Numbered from the stretch's first letter, positions 1-9,228 are shown. The stretch is 64,000 bases of DNA from Cricetibacter osteomyelitidis (GCF_004340985.1 NZ_SLYB01000010.1:30894-94893); one strand, 5' to 3'. The notes: a model not told the origin generated them from the letters alone. Numbers and translations are program-made.

Positions 1-162
1 CCGTTCCGCCGTCGTAAAGCGGAGAAGGCATTAAATAACGCACTCGCCTTATGGAACAGCCAAAATGATACACAAAAAATCGGTTGGTTTAATCATATCC
101 GCAAAGCACAACAAGCGATTAACAAAGCCCATGCCGATGAGAATTTGGATAATAAGGCGTAA
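1..162 (+). CDS. Putative T6SS immunity protein, array A copy 1 (C-terminal fragment, cut by window edge)
   Basis: The window opens inside this gene. The 53 codons before the TAA at 160-162 match the C-terminal ends of the genes at 322-1302 and 1533-2519 almost residue for residue, ending in the same ENLDNKA tail. It is therefore a third member of array A. An uptake signal follows the stop at 179-187, as in the other copies. The N-terminal part, including the variable loop, lies outside the window. Confidence 0.8.
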   Translation, partial: PFRRRKAEKALNNALALWNSQNDTQKIGWFNHIRKAQQAINKAHADENLDNKA

Positions 163-197
163 AACTCTTTTAAAACTGACCGCACTTTTGAGGGAAT

Positions 198-335
198 TCG
201 GGGAATGTAAATGACGAACGCATCTTGCAAATGAAAGTAAAAGTGACAATGCCGGATTACAATAATACGGAAAAGCGGTTTACTTCCAACTTAACCCTTT
301 TAGATTTAACAGGATATCTCAATGCACAAAGATGA
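198..335 (+). pseudogene. Remnant of a VasX-like effector 3' end (third effector type)
   Basis: An open frame running into the next gene reads SGNVNDERILQMKVKV, then TMPDYNN, and stops at TGA 333-335. It aligns with the last ~45 residues of the right-hand effector (IQIQVSMPDF...) and the left-hand one (GLKLFIPEYQ...). It is clearly a different variant from either. No start or effector body precedes it. Its stop overlaps the start of the next immunity gene by 14 bases, which suggests translational coupling in the ancestral effector-immunity pair. Confidence 0.65.
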
Positions 336-1302
336 TATTTACGAAGACTTAGGTTATTCCATAAAAAAATGCGGCGAAGATGAAATTGAAATTCGGCATT
401 CGTTGTTAGACGGTTATATCCGCGGTTTTTTTAGAGCATTGTTATTAGCGATGTTTTTATTAGGGAGTGCCATGGATATAAATAACGGGCTAACGCCTTT
501 TCAATATGAAATTAAAAATATTAAAGAAGATTATCAATGGGCTTTTACTCCAGACGTGATAGTTCAACCTATTTATCATAGATATATTGAAATTGTATCT
601 AAACCAAATTTTTTTGAGGAATTTCCTAGTGAAAAATTCATGAATTATAGTGAATATAAGGAATTATATTTAGAAGATCACAAATGGGCTAAAACTTGGA
701 TATATTTTTATTACATTTTAGGCATAATACTATGTTTTCTCATTTTTCTACCCCGCCCAAGAGGAATCCGAGTAAACCGCAAAAAACGCCTGATTTACTG
801 GCAATCAATATGCGGTGTGCATTCCATTGCTTATGTGCCGGAAACAGGGGATCCGCTAAGCGGTTTAACTTACAGCAAATTCGGTTTATACGCTTTTGGC
901 GGACATAAACGCTTTTCTTTGCAAATCTGGATAAAAGACTATCAATCCAAACAAAAAACCACGAGCTTTTATGGCGTGTACCCGATGCCGAATCCTGAAC
1001 ATAACACCCATATTTTACAAACAATCCGAGCTTATCTTAATGAAGATAAACCGGAATTTTTATCCCATATCGGCAACCGTTATCGAATCAGTTGCTTTAA
1101 ACCGCTAATTTTCTTTTGCAATGCCTTTACATGGGGCATCCCGTTCCGCCGTCGTAAAGCGGATAAGGCATTAAATAAGGCACTCGACTTATGGAACAGC
1201 CAAAATGATACGCAAAAAATCGGCTGGTTTAACCATATCCGCAAAGCACAACAAGCGATTAACAAAGCCCATACCGATGAGAATTTGGATAATAAGGCGT
1301 AA
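322..1302 (+). CDS. Putative T6SS immunity protein, array A copy 2
   Basis: This 326-residue protein has two predicted membrane segments (about 36-51 and 126-143). A divergent loop of about 65 residues lies between them, and the C-terminal domain is conserved. The motif PRPRGIRVNRKKR follows the second segment, so by the positive-inside rule both ends should be cytoplasmic and the loop periplasmic. No known family was recognised. The immunity assignment is inferred from position beside VasX-like effectors and their tails, since VasX-type toxins are paired with membrane-bound immunity proteins. AGGA lies 7 bases before the ATG. The loop resembles those of the genes at 8189-9163 and 58515-59525. 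Confidence 0.7.
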   Translation: MHKDDIYEDLGYSIKKCGEDEIEIRHSLLDGYIRGFFRALLLAMFLLGSAMDINNGLTPFQYEIKNIKEDYQWAFTPDVIVQPIYHRYIEIVSKPNFFEEFPSEKFMNYSEYKELYLEDHKWAKTWIYFYYILGIILCFLIFLPRPRGIRVNRKKRLIYWQSICGVHSIAYVPETGDPLSGLTYSKFGLYAFGGHKRFSLQIWIKDYQSKQKTTSFYGVYPMPNPEHNTHILQTIRAYLNEDKPEFLSHIGNRYRISCFKPLIFFCNAFTWGIPFRRRKADKALNKALDLWNSQNDTQKIGWFNHIRKAQQAINKAHTDENLDNKA

Positions 1303-1354
1303 AACTCTTTTAAAACCGACCGCACTTTTGAGGGAAAAACATAATAAGCTATTC

Positions 1355-1546
1355 TCGGAACCATGGCGTTTGCCAACCCGCAGTTTTTATGAAAGTAAGG
1401 CAAAATATTCGGGGAATGTGAATGACGAACGTATCTTGCAAATGAAAGTAAAAGTGACCATGCCGGATTACAATAATGCGCAAAAACGGTTTACTTCCAA
1501 CTTAACCCTTTTAGATTTAATAGGATATCTCAATGCACAAAGATGA
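1355..1546 (+). pseudogene. Remnant of a VasX-like effector 3' end (longer copy)
   Basis: About 63 codons lie in frame with the TGA at 1544-1546. They begin near SEPWRLPTRSFYESKAKYSG and continue into the same tail as the remnant at 198-335. The order of motifs matches the intact left effector (SEWEGVNPYRN, then the PEYQG block). The upstream edge abuts the spacer with the uptake signal at 1319-1327. The effector body is absent. The stop overlaps the immunity gene at 1533 by 14 bases, as in the previous unit. Confidence 0.65.
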
Positions 1547-2519
1547 TATTTACGAAGACTTAGGTTATTCCATAAGAAAACGCGGCGAAGATGAAATTGA
1601 AATTCGGCATTCATTGTTAGACGGTTATATCCGCGGTTTTTTTAGAGCATTGTTATTAGCGATGTTTTTATTAGGGAGTGCCATAGATATAAATAATGGG
1701 TTAAGTCCATTTCAGAGAGAAATAGAGAATTTTGAAAGAAAATATGAATGGACTTTTAATTCCGATATATTGATTAAACCAATGTATGAAGATACCGTCA
1801 AATTTTATAATGATCCTAAAATGATTGAAAAATATAAATTTTCTAAACCATTAGAAACTTATGAAGAATATAAATCGTCATACATAAATGAGTTTCATAG
1901 ATATGATTATTTATCTTTATATGGAACAATAGCATTTCTTACAATCGCGGTTTTATTATGTTTTATCCCCCGCCCACGAGGAATCCGAGTAAACCGCAAA
2001 AAACGCCTGATTTACTGGCAATCAATCTGTGATGCTCATTCCATTGCTTATGTGCCGGAAACAGGCGATCCGCTAAGCGGTTTAACTTACAGCAAATTCG
2101 GTTTATACGCTTTTGGCGGACATAAACGCTTTTCTTTGCAAATTTGGATAAAAGACTATCAATCCAAACAAAAAACCACGAGCTTTTATGGTGTGTACCC
2201 GATGCCGAATCCTGAACATAACACCCATATTTTACAAACAATCCGAGCTTATCTTAATGAAGATAAACCGGAATTTTTATCCCATATCGGCAACCGTTAT
2301 CGAATCAGTTGCTTTAAACCGCTAATTTTCTTCTGCAATGCCTTTACATGGGGCATCCCGTTCCGCCGTCGTAAAGCGGAGAAGGCGTTAAATAAGGCAC
2401 TCGACTTATGGAACAGCCAAAATGATACACAAAAAAACGGCTGGTTTAACCATATCCGCAAAGCACAACAAGCGATTAACAAAGCCCATTCCAATGAAAA
2501 TTTGGATAATAAGGCGTAA
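1533..2519 (+). CDS. Putative T6SS immunity protein, array A copy 3
   Basis: A 328-residue paralogue of the gene at 322-1302, starting 1211 bases downstream of it. The first ~58 residues and the portion from PRPRGIR to the stop are nearly identical between the two, while the central loop is entirely different. That loop contains ILIKPMYEDTVKFYNDP and TYEEYKSSYI. It closely matches the loop of a right-hand array gene (57508-58518: FIQPMYEDTIKFYS, TYDEYKNEYI), although their flanks belong to different array families. Topology and inferred role are as for copy 2. Confidence 0.7.
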   Translation: MHKDDIYEDLGYSIRKRGEDEIEIRHSLLDGYIRGFFRALLLAMFLLGSAIDINNGLSPFQREIENFERKYEWTFNSDILIKPMYEDTVKFYNDPKMIEKYKFSKPLETYEEYKSSYINEFHRYDYLSLYGTIAFLTIAVLLCFIPRPRGIRVNRKKRLIYWQSICDAHSIAYVPETGDPLSGLTYSKFGLYAFGGHKRFSLQIWIKDYQSKQKTTSFYGVYPMPNPEHNTHILQTIRAYLNEDKPEFLSHIGNRYRISCFKPLIFFCNAFTWGIPFRRRKAEKALNKALDLWNSQNDTQKNGWFNHIRKAQQAINKAHSNENLDNKA

Positions 2520-2558
2520 AACTCTTTTAAAACTGACCGCACTTTTGAGGGAAAAACA

Positions 2559-2603
2559 TAAGAAGCCCATATCTCGGTCACAGGACAAACCACAGGTGGC
2601 TGA
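2559..2603 (+). pseudogene. Remnant of the beta-propeller gene 3' end
   Basis: A short frame reads EAHISVTGQTTGG and then a stop at 601-603 of this kilobase. It matches AHILVTGQATGGG near the C-terminus of the propeller protein encoded at 63122-64000. The bases that follow (GAGGTGTTTTATTGTC and on) also match the sequence upstream of the truncated chaperone in the right island. The left island therefore once had the same propeller-chaperone-effector order. Confidence 0.6.
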
Positions 2604-2657
2604 TTTGCTAAAAAGTGCGGTTGAAAAATGAGGTGTTTTATTGTCTAATTTGTCTTT

Positions 2658-2690
2658 TATAATCTAGGTATTGCGTTCTTGTTATAGGAG
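2658..2690 (+). promoter_or_regulatory. Candidate -10 element and RBS for the DUF4123-effector operon
   Basis: A perfect TATAAT lies at 2658-2663, but no good -35 hexamer sits 16-18 bases upstream. TAGGAG at 2685-2690 is a strong ribosome binding site for the ATG at 2696. This is the only promoter-like sequence seen between the array A stop at 2519 and the chaperone gene. Confidence 0.4.
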
Positions 2691-2695
2691 ATAAT

Positions 2696-4096
2696 ATGTC
2701 ATCCCTTTGGATCCAACTCGGACAGTGTCGTCTAATACAGCAGCGAGAAAATCAAAATGAACGGTTTGAGCCGGTGGAAACGGATATTCAGGCAGCATTG
2801 CTTGCTTTTGCCGATAATAAAGCCGACTTTGAACGACGGGTAGCGAAATCCGATGTGCTGCTAAATCAATCCTTTCGCCCCACATTGGCGGCATTGCCTG
2901 CCGAAACCTTTTTTCAACGGCACGGTATGCTTGATTTATTGTACTATGCGCGCCGAATGCAGCCTGACGAAGTGCGGTTGGTGGAAATGGGCGAGGTATT
3001 TTCGGCAAAACCGATGGCTATGGAAACCGATTACCTGCTTCGTCATCAAATCCACCCGGTCAAATTGCTTGACCGCCAATTCGGGCGACACCCGAAATTA
3101 TTTGCCCCTGACGAAATTGCGAAATTACTTTTTCCGGATTTGCCGATTCCTCCCGACGTGATGCAGCGTGGTTGGGAACAATGGCAACAACCTGTTTTCC
3201 CGCCTCCTGTAACCGACCCGAAAACAATGGAAAAAGACACCGCACTTTTTGGTGAAAACCTACCGCCGCTAAAATGTTATTTTATCTTAGATGCCAATAA
3301 GCATCCGTTGCTTCATCCCGAAGAATTTGAATGCCGCTCCGAGAGTTTATTTAAAGGCAAATTTGGTGAAGAAACCAAAGGAGTCGCACCTTATTTAATC
3401 GAAGTCCATCCTTATCCCGATTATCGAATAGAAAGTGAACTGATGGGACTGTTCCATGATAAAAATGCCATGACCACATTAAACTGGCATGAAAATTTAG
3501 GTATTTTTATCCATTCCCGCCATGATTTTGATACCGTGTTCAATCATCTGCGTAAATTTCCCATATTGAAAGACGAAAGCGGCAAATGGTTTTTCTTCCG
3601 TTTTTATGACCCGAAAGTCTTGCGTAATTATCTCAATATCATCGCAAACAGCCCTGAAAAATTAAGCAAGTTTTTCGGCTATGACGAACGCATTATTCAT
3701 GCCTTTGGTTCAGGTTATGATGACAGTTTTTATTATTATCAGCTCAACGCCTTGCCTGAAGACACCATCCCGGCACCAATAGTGTTGACAAATTGGGAGA
3801 GAGAAGGATTCGCCGAACAAAAATGGTTGAAGCTAAAAGAAGATTTGGCGAATTATGCGATAGCACATTATCCGACGGTAGTGACCGAAGCGGATTTCGA
3901 ACAATTATTATTAGATATGGACGAAGGAAAGAAAAAAGGCTATCAGCTGGAAAACTCAATTTTATATTATGCGCTTGCCAAACAAAGTGCGGTGCAAAAT
4001 AAGGAAGATTTTGAGACAATAGAAGCAAATTTTGCCCGACAGTTTCCGGAAGAATCGGAACGAGCCGATAAACTACTAAACTATTTTATAGGATAA
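2696..4096 (+). CDS. DUF4123 domain T6SS effector chaperone (VasW/Tec-like)
   Basis: This 466-residue protein carries a DUF4123 core at about residues 193-320, starting at CYFILDANKHPLLHP. DUF4123 proteins load cognate effectors onto the VgrG spike of the T6SS. Residues 1-190 form an extension I do not recognise, and residues 320-466 form a helical tail shared with the truncated gene at 62428-62889. The stop lies 7 bases before the effector ATG, with an AGGA RBS in the gap, so the two are co-translated. Family assignment is good; pairing with the next gene is inferred from adjacency. Confidence 0.85.
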   Translation: MSSLWIQLGQCRLIQQRENQNERFEPVETDIQAALLAFADNKADFERRVAKSDVLLNQSFRPTLAALPAETFFQRHGMLDLLYYARRMQPDEVRLVEMGEVFSAKPMAMETDYLLRHQIHPVKLLDRQFGRHPKLFAPDEIAKLLFPDLPIPPDVMQRGWEQWQQPVFPPPVTDPKTMEKDTALFGENLPPLKCYFILDANKHPLLHPEEFECRSESLFKGKFGEETKGVAPYLIEVHPYPDYRIESELMGLFHDKNAMTTLNWHENLGIFIHSRHDFDTVFNHLRKFPILKDESGKWFFFRFYDPKVLRNYLNIIANSPEKLSKFFGYDERIIHAFGSGYDDSFYYYQLNALPEDTIPAPIVLTNWEREGFAEQKWLKLKEDLANYAIAHYPTVVTEADFEQLLLDMDEGKKKGYQLENSILYYALAKQSAVQNKEDFETIEANFARQFPEESERADKLLNYFIG

Positions 4097-4103
4097 AATC
4101 AAT

Positions 4104-7073
4104 ATGCCGACCCCATTTGAACCGAAACCACAACCTGTTGATTCCATATGTAAAGAATGTCAGGAATTTTATTATGTCTATCCGGTCAGATTCGCGTTGT
4201 CCGAGCAAGCGTTTAAAAACATTGAAACGGCGGGCACCGTACCGACTTTGCCGAGCGGCAGTACGGCAAATGCGGATTATGAGTTACGCCGCCTGCGTGA
4301 CGGCTATATTTATATATTAGCCGGCGATATGTCTTCACCGAGAGATTTAAGCGCGATTACGGCAAAAGCCGGCAGCCCGAAGGCATGGTATATCTATCGC
4401 TATCATTCTCCGGAATTGGAAAGTCTGTCAAGCCACAGAGACAAGCTGCCGATGCCTTACCATTTTCGCCAATATCATTGTGAAAACGGCGACTTGTCGC
4501 AGAATTGGACGGTCAATCCGCTTTCTACGCCGTGCATTATGCTAAATAAAGCGATTAAACAAATTGAGATAATGTATTCCGATTTTGCCCTGCCGATAGC
4601 GTTGCTGAATAAACTGGCGGCGGATATTGAGGTACGACGGCAATGGATGAAGCACGTTGTGTTAAGAGAAAGTGCGGTGGATATTTTAACACTTTCCGAG
4701 TGCGTGAAAGATTTTTCGCCGGATGCAAAATTTGCAATACAAGAGCCGAGCAATCAATATCGCTTCAGTACGGTAGGTCGTATTCCCACAGGGTTTATTC
4801 CGGAAATTACCCCGAGAGGGAACGAACAGGGCGAAATCGTCGCCTTGGAAGATATGGTCGGCACGATGCGTGATTTAGCGCATTTTCATGTGTATTTGGA
4901 CGACAAACGCAAAGCCATATTGCAAAAATATGAATATGCGATTACTACGGCACAAATTATTGATGCGCATATGCAGCGGATGTTGGTACTGCAAAATGAA
5001 GCTATTCATCATCAAAACAAACAAACGGTAGCCAAGGCTAACCAACTTTATACTTCAAATCAAATTTATACTTATACGGGAATGACCCCTTCGCAGTTTT
5101 TCGCAAAAATACAGCGAAAACCGCTGAGTTTATCGGAATTTTATTCTTATAAAAAAGCGTTTTTAGCCGAGTGGCATTTAGATAAAAATAGCCACCCGGA
5201 TATTTTTGCTAAATTAAAAAATGAGTTGCTGTTAGATAAAGATATTCCCGGCGTGAATGCCATTAATAAAATGGCAAATGTGGCAAATTGTTATGGTAAG
5301 CCGTTTAAAAATCTGGTTTCGGTACATACCCAACTCATTGCAAGTGATATTGTGCAATGTCGAATTGAAGAATTTCCGGCATTATTAGCACAAAATGCCG
5401 CAAGCGATATTGCTGAAGCCTGGTGTTTGCTTATGCACGGGTTATTCTTCGGGTTAGATTATTCATCGATTGGACAAAATGCCATGCTTGCCGCATTATC
5501 GGGAGGTTCATCAATATTACCTGAACAATCGCAAGTGCCTGACGAAGAGGTTATCGCAACACTTAGCACCTGTCTGGCAAATTTTGAAAAAGGCTTTTCT
5601 ACAATTGAAAAATCGAAAGTTGCAGTGAAAATGGATATGGCTAAGTTCGATTTAGTGGTAAACCTGATTATTGACAAATACTATATCCGGCAGTTTAGTA
5701 AACGTTATTCGGGCAAACCGGTTAAGGTTCGACAAATAATAGAAGATATTTATTCCGTTCATCCTAAAACCAATAGTGTGATAACACAGTTTCGTAGTGA
5801 TGTTCAAACAATCGGTGCACCGCCCAAAAATGCAAGAAAAATAAGCGAACGTTATCGCGTATCAATTAGTCTTCCGGCAATAGATAACGATAATTATCGG
5901 TTATTCCAAACCACTCAAAAACCGCTGGGATTAGCGAAATTAATCGGTTATCAACCGCTTGTCGATTTCTTTCTGAAAGGAGGTAAAACCAATAATGCAG
6001 CTACATTTGGCGGACAAATTGCCGAGAATCCGACGGCTGCCGTGTTATTAATGTTTGCACAGGAATTTTCACCGGAAACGGGATTAGAGCGGAATCTCAC
6101 CGAAGCATTACAACGTTTGCAATCATATGCGGGTAACGTGCTTGACGGAAAAGGGCGGTTGGATTTAAGTCGCATGCAAAAAATATCGACAACTCAACAT
6201 TTTACTTTAATAAAGAATGGAATCCTAAACGCCAATACCGTATTTGCCGGAATCGGGGCATTGATTGAACTGGGTTCTTGGTATGAATCTCGATACCAAG
6301 GGGATAGCGTTTCAATGCGGGCATCCGAATTGAAAATTATCGGCGGGCTTGCTGTTGATGCAGGAATAGGCGGATTGGGCATATTATATGGTGCACAAGC
6401 CGGTCTGGTTACATCTCTTCTAACCGGAGTCGCTTATTTGGTTTTGGGGATTGGTGTTGTCTTGGTGATTGGGGGGATTATTTATGGACTATCCGCCCCT
6501 AAATCAATAGAAACGTGGATGAAAAATGGGTATTGGGGGAATAGCAAGAATTATTGGGGAAATACAGAAAAAGCATATGGTTGGTTAGGAAAAAGATATG
6601 ATGATTTATCTACACAATTTAATAAAAGCATTTTTACTTTTTCAGAACAGAACGTAATTCCAAAAGATATTTATGATTTTTATCAAATAGAAATGCAACG
6701 TTATTTAAAATCTAAATATATCGTACAAATTAGCGCAATAGATCAGCATACTTTTAGAGTGTTACATCCGTCTTTAACGACGGAACAAATAGCTAGGGAA
6801 ATTCAAGTCGAAGAGATTATACTTAACGGAATTATTCAAGGAAAACTGATTAAACCTGAAAAAATTGAACTAGAAAGGGAAGGTTCGGTTATTTTATCTT
6901 TTCCACAATCGGAATGGGAAGGCGTAAATCCTTATCGAAATTTAAATGGCGAATGGACTTATAAATATAAAGATGAAGATCTAAGGGTGATCGGCTTAAA
7001 ATTATTTATTCCGGAATATCAAGGTTCAAGCGTGCCGATTGATAGAAACTGGAAAGAAATACGGTTTAAATAA
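4104..7073 (+). CDS. VasX-like T6SS membrane-toxin effector (left island)
   Basis: A 989-residue protein whose N-terminus (CKECQEFYYVYPVRFAL, then ELRRLRDGYIYIL and AWYIYRYHSPE) matches the toxin VasX N-terminal region. This family comprises large, colicin-like T6SS effectors thought to permeabilise target membranes. Hydrophobic segments lie at about residues 708-725 and 745-797, followed by a C-terminal domain of about 190 residues. It is preceded by its probable DUF4123 chaperone and followed after 9 bases by an immunity candidate. It is a clear paralogue of the right-hand effector, sharing the GYW/FWG-S-K-YWG block after the hydrophobic part. Toxic activity is inferred from the family. Confidence 0.85.
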   Translation: MPTPFEPKPQPVDSICKECQEFYYVYPVRFALSEQAFKNIETAGTVPTLPSGSTANADYELRRLRDGYIYILAGDMSSPRDLSAITAKAGSPKAWYIYRYHSPELESLSSHRDKLPMPYHFRQYHCENGDLSQNWTVNPLSTPCIMLNKAIKQIEIMYSDFALPIALLNKLAADIEVRRQWMKHVVLRESAVDILTLSECVKDFSPDAKFAIQEPSNQYRFSTVGRIPTGFIPEITPRGNEQGEIVALEDMVGTMRDLAHFHVYLDDKRKAILQKYEYAITTAQIIDAHMQRMLVLQNEAIHHQNKQTVAKANQLYTSNQIYTYTGMTPSQFFAKIQRKPLSLSEFYSYKKAFLAEWHLDKNSHPDIFAKLKNELLLDKDIPGVNAINKMANVANCYGKPFKNLVSVHTQLIASDIVQCRIEEFPALLAQNAASDIAEAWCLLMHGLFFGLDYSSIGQNAMLAALSGGSSILPEQSQVPDEEVIATLSTCLANFEKGFSTIEKSKVAVKMDMAKFDLVVNLIIDKYYIRQFSKRYSGKPVKVRQIIEDIYSVHPKTNSVITQFRSDVQTIGAPPKNARKISERYRVSISLPAIDNDNYRLFQTTQKPLGLAKLIGYQPLVDFFLKGGKTNNAATFGGQIAENPTAAVLLMFAQEFSPETGLERNLTEALQRLQSYAGNVLDGKGRLDLSRMQKISTTQHFTLIKNGILNANTVFAGIGALIELGSWYESRYQGDSVSMRASELKIIGGLAVDAGIGGLGILYGAQAGLVTSLLTGVAYLVLGIGVVLVIGGIIYGLSAPKSIETWMKNGYWGNSKNYWGNTEKAYGWLGKRYDDLSTQFNKSIFTFSEQNVIPKDIYDFYQIEMQRYLKSKYIVQISAIDQHTFRVLHPSLTTEQIAREIQVEEIILNGIIQGKLIKPEKIELEREGSVILSFPQSEWEGVNPYRNLNGEWTYKYKDEDLRVIGLKLFIPEYQGSSVPIDRNWKEIRFK

Positions 7074-7082
7074 GGAGTTATT

Positions 7083-8057
7083 ATGATTGAACGGTATAAA
7101 AGGTTACGCTACTCAATTCGTAAACGAGGCAATGATGAAATAGAAATTCGGCATTCATTATTAGACGGTTATGTTCGAGGATTTTTCAGGGCATTATTTA
7201 TCGCTATTTTTATTTATGGCAGCTATATTAGTGCAGGTTATGGTGAAAGACCATTTGAAAGTGGCATTAGAAGTGTATTAACTACTTATAATTGGGTGAT
7301 TAATTTGGATGAAGAATTGCTCCCTTTATATAAAGAAGAAATATCAATTTTAGAAAATGCAAAGAAAGATGGATGGTATACTGAAAATTTAAAAACATAT
7401 GATGAATATAAAACATCTTATCTTAGTAAATATCATAAAAATGATAAAATATATTTATGTATTTATATTGTAATGATAGTAATAATACTCTTTTTATTAT
7501 TCCTCCCCCGCCCCCGTGGAATTCGAATAAACCGCAAAAAACGCCTGATTTATTGGCAATCCCTTTGCGGTTCCCATTCTATTGCTTATGTGCCCGAAAC
7601 GGGCGATCCGCTTAGTGGTTTAACTTATAGCCGCTTTGGGTTATACGCCTTTGGCGGGCATAAACGCTTTTCCTTGCATATACGAATTAAAGATTACAGA
7701 ACAAAACAAATCACTGGCGGCTTTTACGGTGTTTATCCCACACCAAGCGAACAGCATAACGCCGATATTCTTAACGCCATTCGTGCCTATTTAAGTGAAG
7801 ACGACCCGGAATTTTTACGTTATATCGGCAATCGTTACAAAGTCTGCGGAACGCAATTTAAGATTATGTTCTGCAACGCCTTTGCCCCAGCAATTCCCTT
7901 TAGCCGTAAAAAAGCGGATAAGGCTTTAGATAAAGCCCTTGAACTGTGGCAAAAGCAAAATCCGCAACAACAAAATGATTGGTTCAGACATATGCAAAAA
8001 CAGCAAGAAGCAATACATAAAGCACATGATGACGAATGTCTGGAAAATCGGGTGTAA
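7083..8057 (+). CDS. Putative T6SS immunity protein, array B copy 1 (cognate candidate for the left effector)
   Basis: This 324-residue membrane protein starts 9 bases after the effector stop, with GGAG in the gap as RBS. Its position makes it the likely cognate immunity protein. The conserved N-terminus (SIRKRGNDEIEIRHSLLDGY) leads into membrane segment 1 (about 34-52). A variable loop contains LDEELLPLYKEE and TYDEYKTSYL, followed by membrane segment 2 and the PRPRGIRINRKKR motif. The C-terminal ~180 residues are nearly identical in the next three genes. An uptake signal follows at 8074-8082. It belongs to no family I know; function is inferred from context. Confidence 0.75.
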   Translation: MIERYKRLRYSIRKRGNDEIEIRHSLLDGYVRGFFRALFIAIFIYGSYISAGYGERPFESGIRSVLTTYNWVINLDEELLPLYKEEISILENAKKDGWYTENLKTYDEYKTSYLSKYHKNDKIYLCIYIVMIVIILFLLFLPRPRGIRINRKKRLIYWQSLCGSHSIAYVPETGDPLSGLTYSRFGLYAFGGHKRFSLHIRIKDYRTKQITGGFYGVYPTPSEQHNADILNAIRAYLSEDDPEFLRYIGNRYKVCGTQFKIMFCNAFAPAIPFSRKKADKALDKALELWQKQNPQQQNDWFRHMQKQQEAIHKAHDDECLENRV

Positions 8058-8122
8058 AATTTCCTGAAAACCGACCGCACTTTTGAGAACAAAATATAAC
8101 AAGCAATAGGATTTATCGGGAA

Positions 8123-8173
8123 ATTCCGGAGTATCAAGGTTCAACCATGCCGACGGAAAGAAATACGGTTTAA
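8123..8173 (+). pseudogene. Remnant of the left effector 3' end (copy 1)
   Basis: The frame reads IPEYQGSTMPT followed by ERNTV and a stop. It is a decayed copy of the effector tail at 7010-7073 (IPEYQGSSVPIDRN...), with an internal deletion that removes the codons for the IDRNW part. Its AAATACGGTTTAAATA end is retained. It lies directly before the second array B gene. Confidence 0.7.
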
Positions 8174-8188
8174 ATAGGGAGTGTCATG

Positions 8189-9163
8189 ATGATTGAACGG
8201 TATAAAAGGTTACGCTACTCAATTCGTAAACGAGGCAATGATGAAATAGAAATCCGACATTCATTGGTTGATGGATATATCAGAGGTTTTTTTCGTTTTT
8301 TGCTAGTTGCTTTTTTTATTTATGGGGCTTTTTTTAGTATCAAATATAATGATAATTTATTTAAAGGTATTATAAAAAATTTCGAGGATGAAATTTTGTT
8401 AGAATTTAATCCGGATTCATTAATTAAACCTTTACATCAAGAACATATAAACATAGAAACTAGTCAAGACTTTATTAAAATGTTTCCTGATAGTAAACCT
8501 ATGCCTTATAGTGAATTTAAAAAATTATATATAAGTAGATATAAAAGTTCATCTTTTTGGATATATTTGTATGGAATTATCGGATTATTCTGTATTTTTC
8601 TACTATTCCTCCCCCGTCCCCGAGGAATCCGAATAAACCGCAAAAAACGCCTGATTTATTGGCAATCCCTTTGCGGTTCCCATTCTATTGCTTATGTGCC
8701 CGAAACGGGCGACCCGTTAAATGGTTTAACTTATAGCCGCTTTGGTTTATATGCCTTTGGCGGGCATAAACGCTTTTCCTTGCATATACGGATTAAAGAT
8801 TACAGGACAAAACAAATCACCGGCGGCTTTTATGGTGTGTATCCTACACCAAGCGAACAACATAACGCCGATATTCTCTATGCCATTCGTGCCTATTTAA
8901 GTGAAGACGACCCGGAATTTTTACACTATATCGGTAAGCGTTACAAAGTATGCGGAACACGATTTAAAATTATGTTCTGCAATGCTTTTGCCCCAGCAAT
9001 TCCCTTTAGCCGTAAAAAAGCGGATAAGGCTTTAGATAAAGCCCTTGAACTGTGGCAAAAGCAAAATCCGCAACAACAAAATGATTGGTTCAGACATATG
9101 CAAAAACAACAAGAAGCGATACATAAAGCACATGATGATGAATGTCTGGAAAATCGGGTGTAA
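8189..9163 (+). CDS. Putative T6SS immunity protein, array B copy 2
   Basis: A 324-residue paralogue of the gene at 7083-8057. Two ATG codons are adjacent (8186 and 8189). The second is 7 bases from GGGAG and keeps the family's MIERYKR start, so it is preferred. The flanks match the other array B copies. The loop (HINIETSQDFIKMFPDSKP, then YSEFKKLYIS) is unlike its neighbours but resembles the loops at 322-1302 (left array A) and 58515-59525 (right array C). The uptake signal follows at 9180-9188. As an extra copy away from an effector it may be an orphan immunity gene. Confidence 0.68.
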   Translation: MIERYKRLRYSIRKRGNDEIEIRHSLVDGYIRGFFRFLLVAFFIYGAFFSIKYNDNLFKGIIKNFEDEILLEFNPDSLIKPLHQEHINIETSQDFIKMFPDSKPMPYSEFKKLYISRYKSSSFWIYLYGIIGLFCIFLLFLPRPRGIRINRKKRLIYWQSLCGSHSIAYVPETGDPLNGLTYSRFGLYAFGGHKRFSLHIRIKDYRTKQITGGFYGVYPTPSEQHNADILYAIRAYLSEDDPEFLHYIGKRYKVCGTRFKIMFCNAFAPAIPFSRKKADKALDKALELWQKQNPQQQNDWFRHMQKQQEAIHKAHDDECLENRV

Positions 9164-9228
9164 AATTTCCTGAAAACCGACCGCACTTTTGAGGGAAAAG
9201 CATAACAAGCGGTGGGATTTATCGGGAA

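Noticed and set aside
740..1024. Long open frames on the minus strand inside the array A and B genes (also 1080-1403, 1963-2241, 7835-8137, 8941-9243)
   Set aside because: They recur only because the sense genes are duplicated; composition is Cys/Ser/Phe-rich, they have no RBS and sit fully antisense to well-supported genes.
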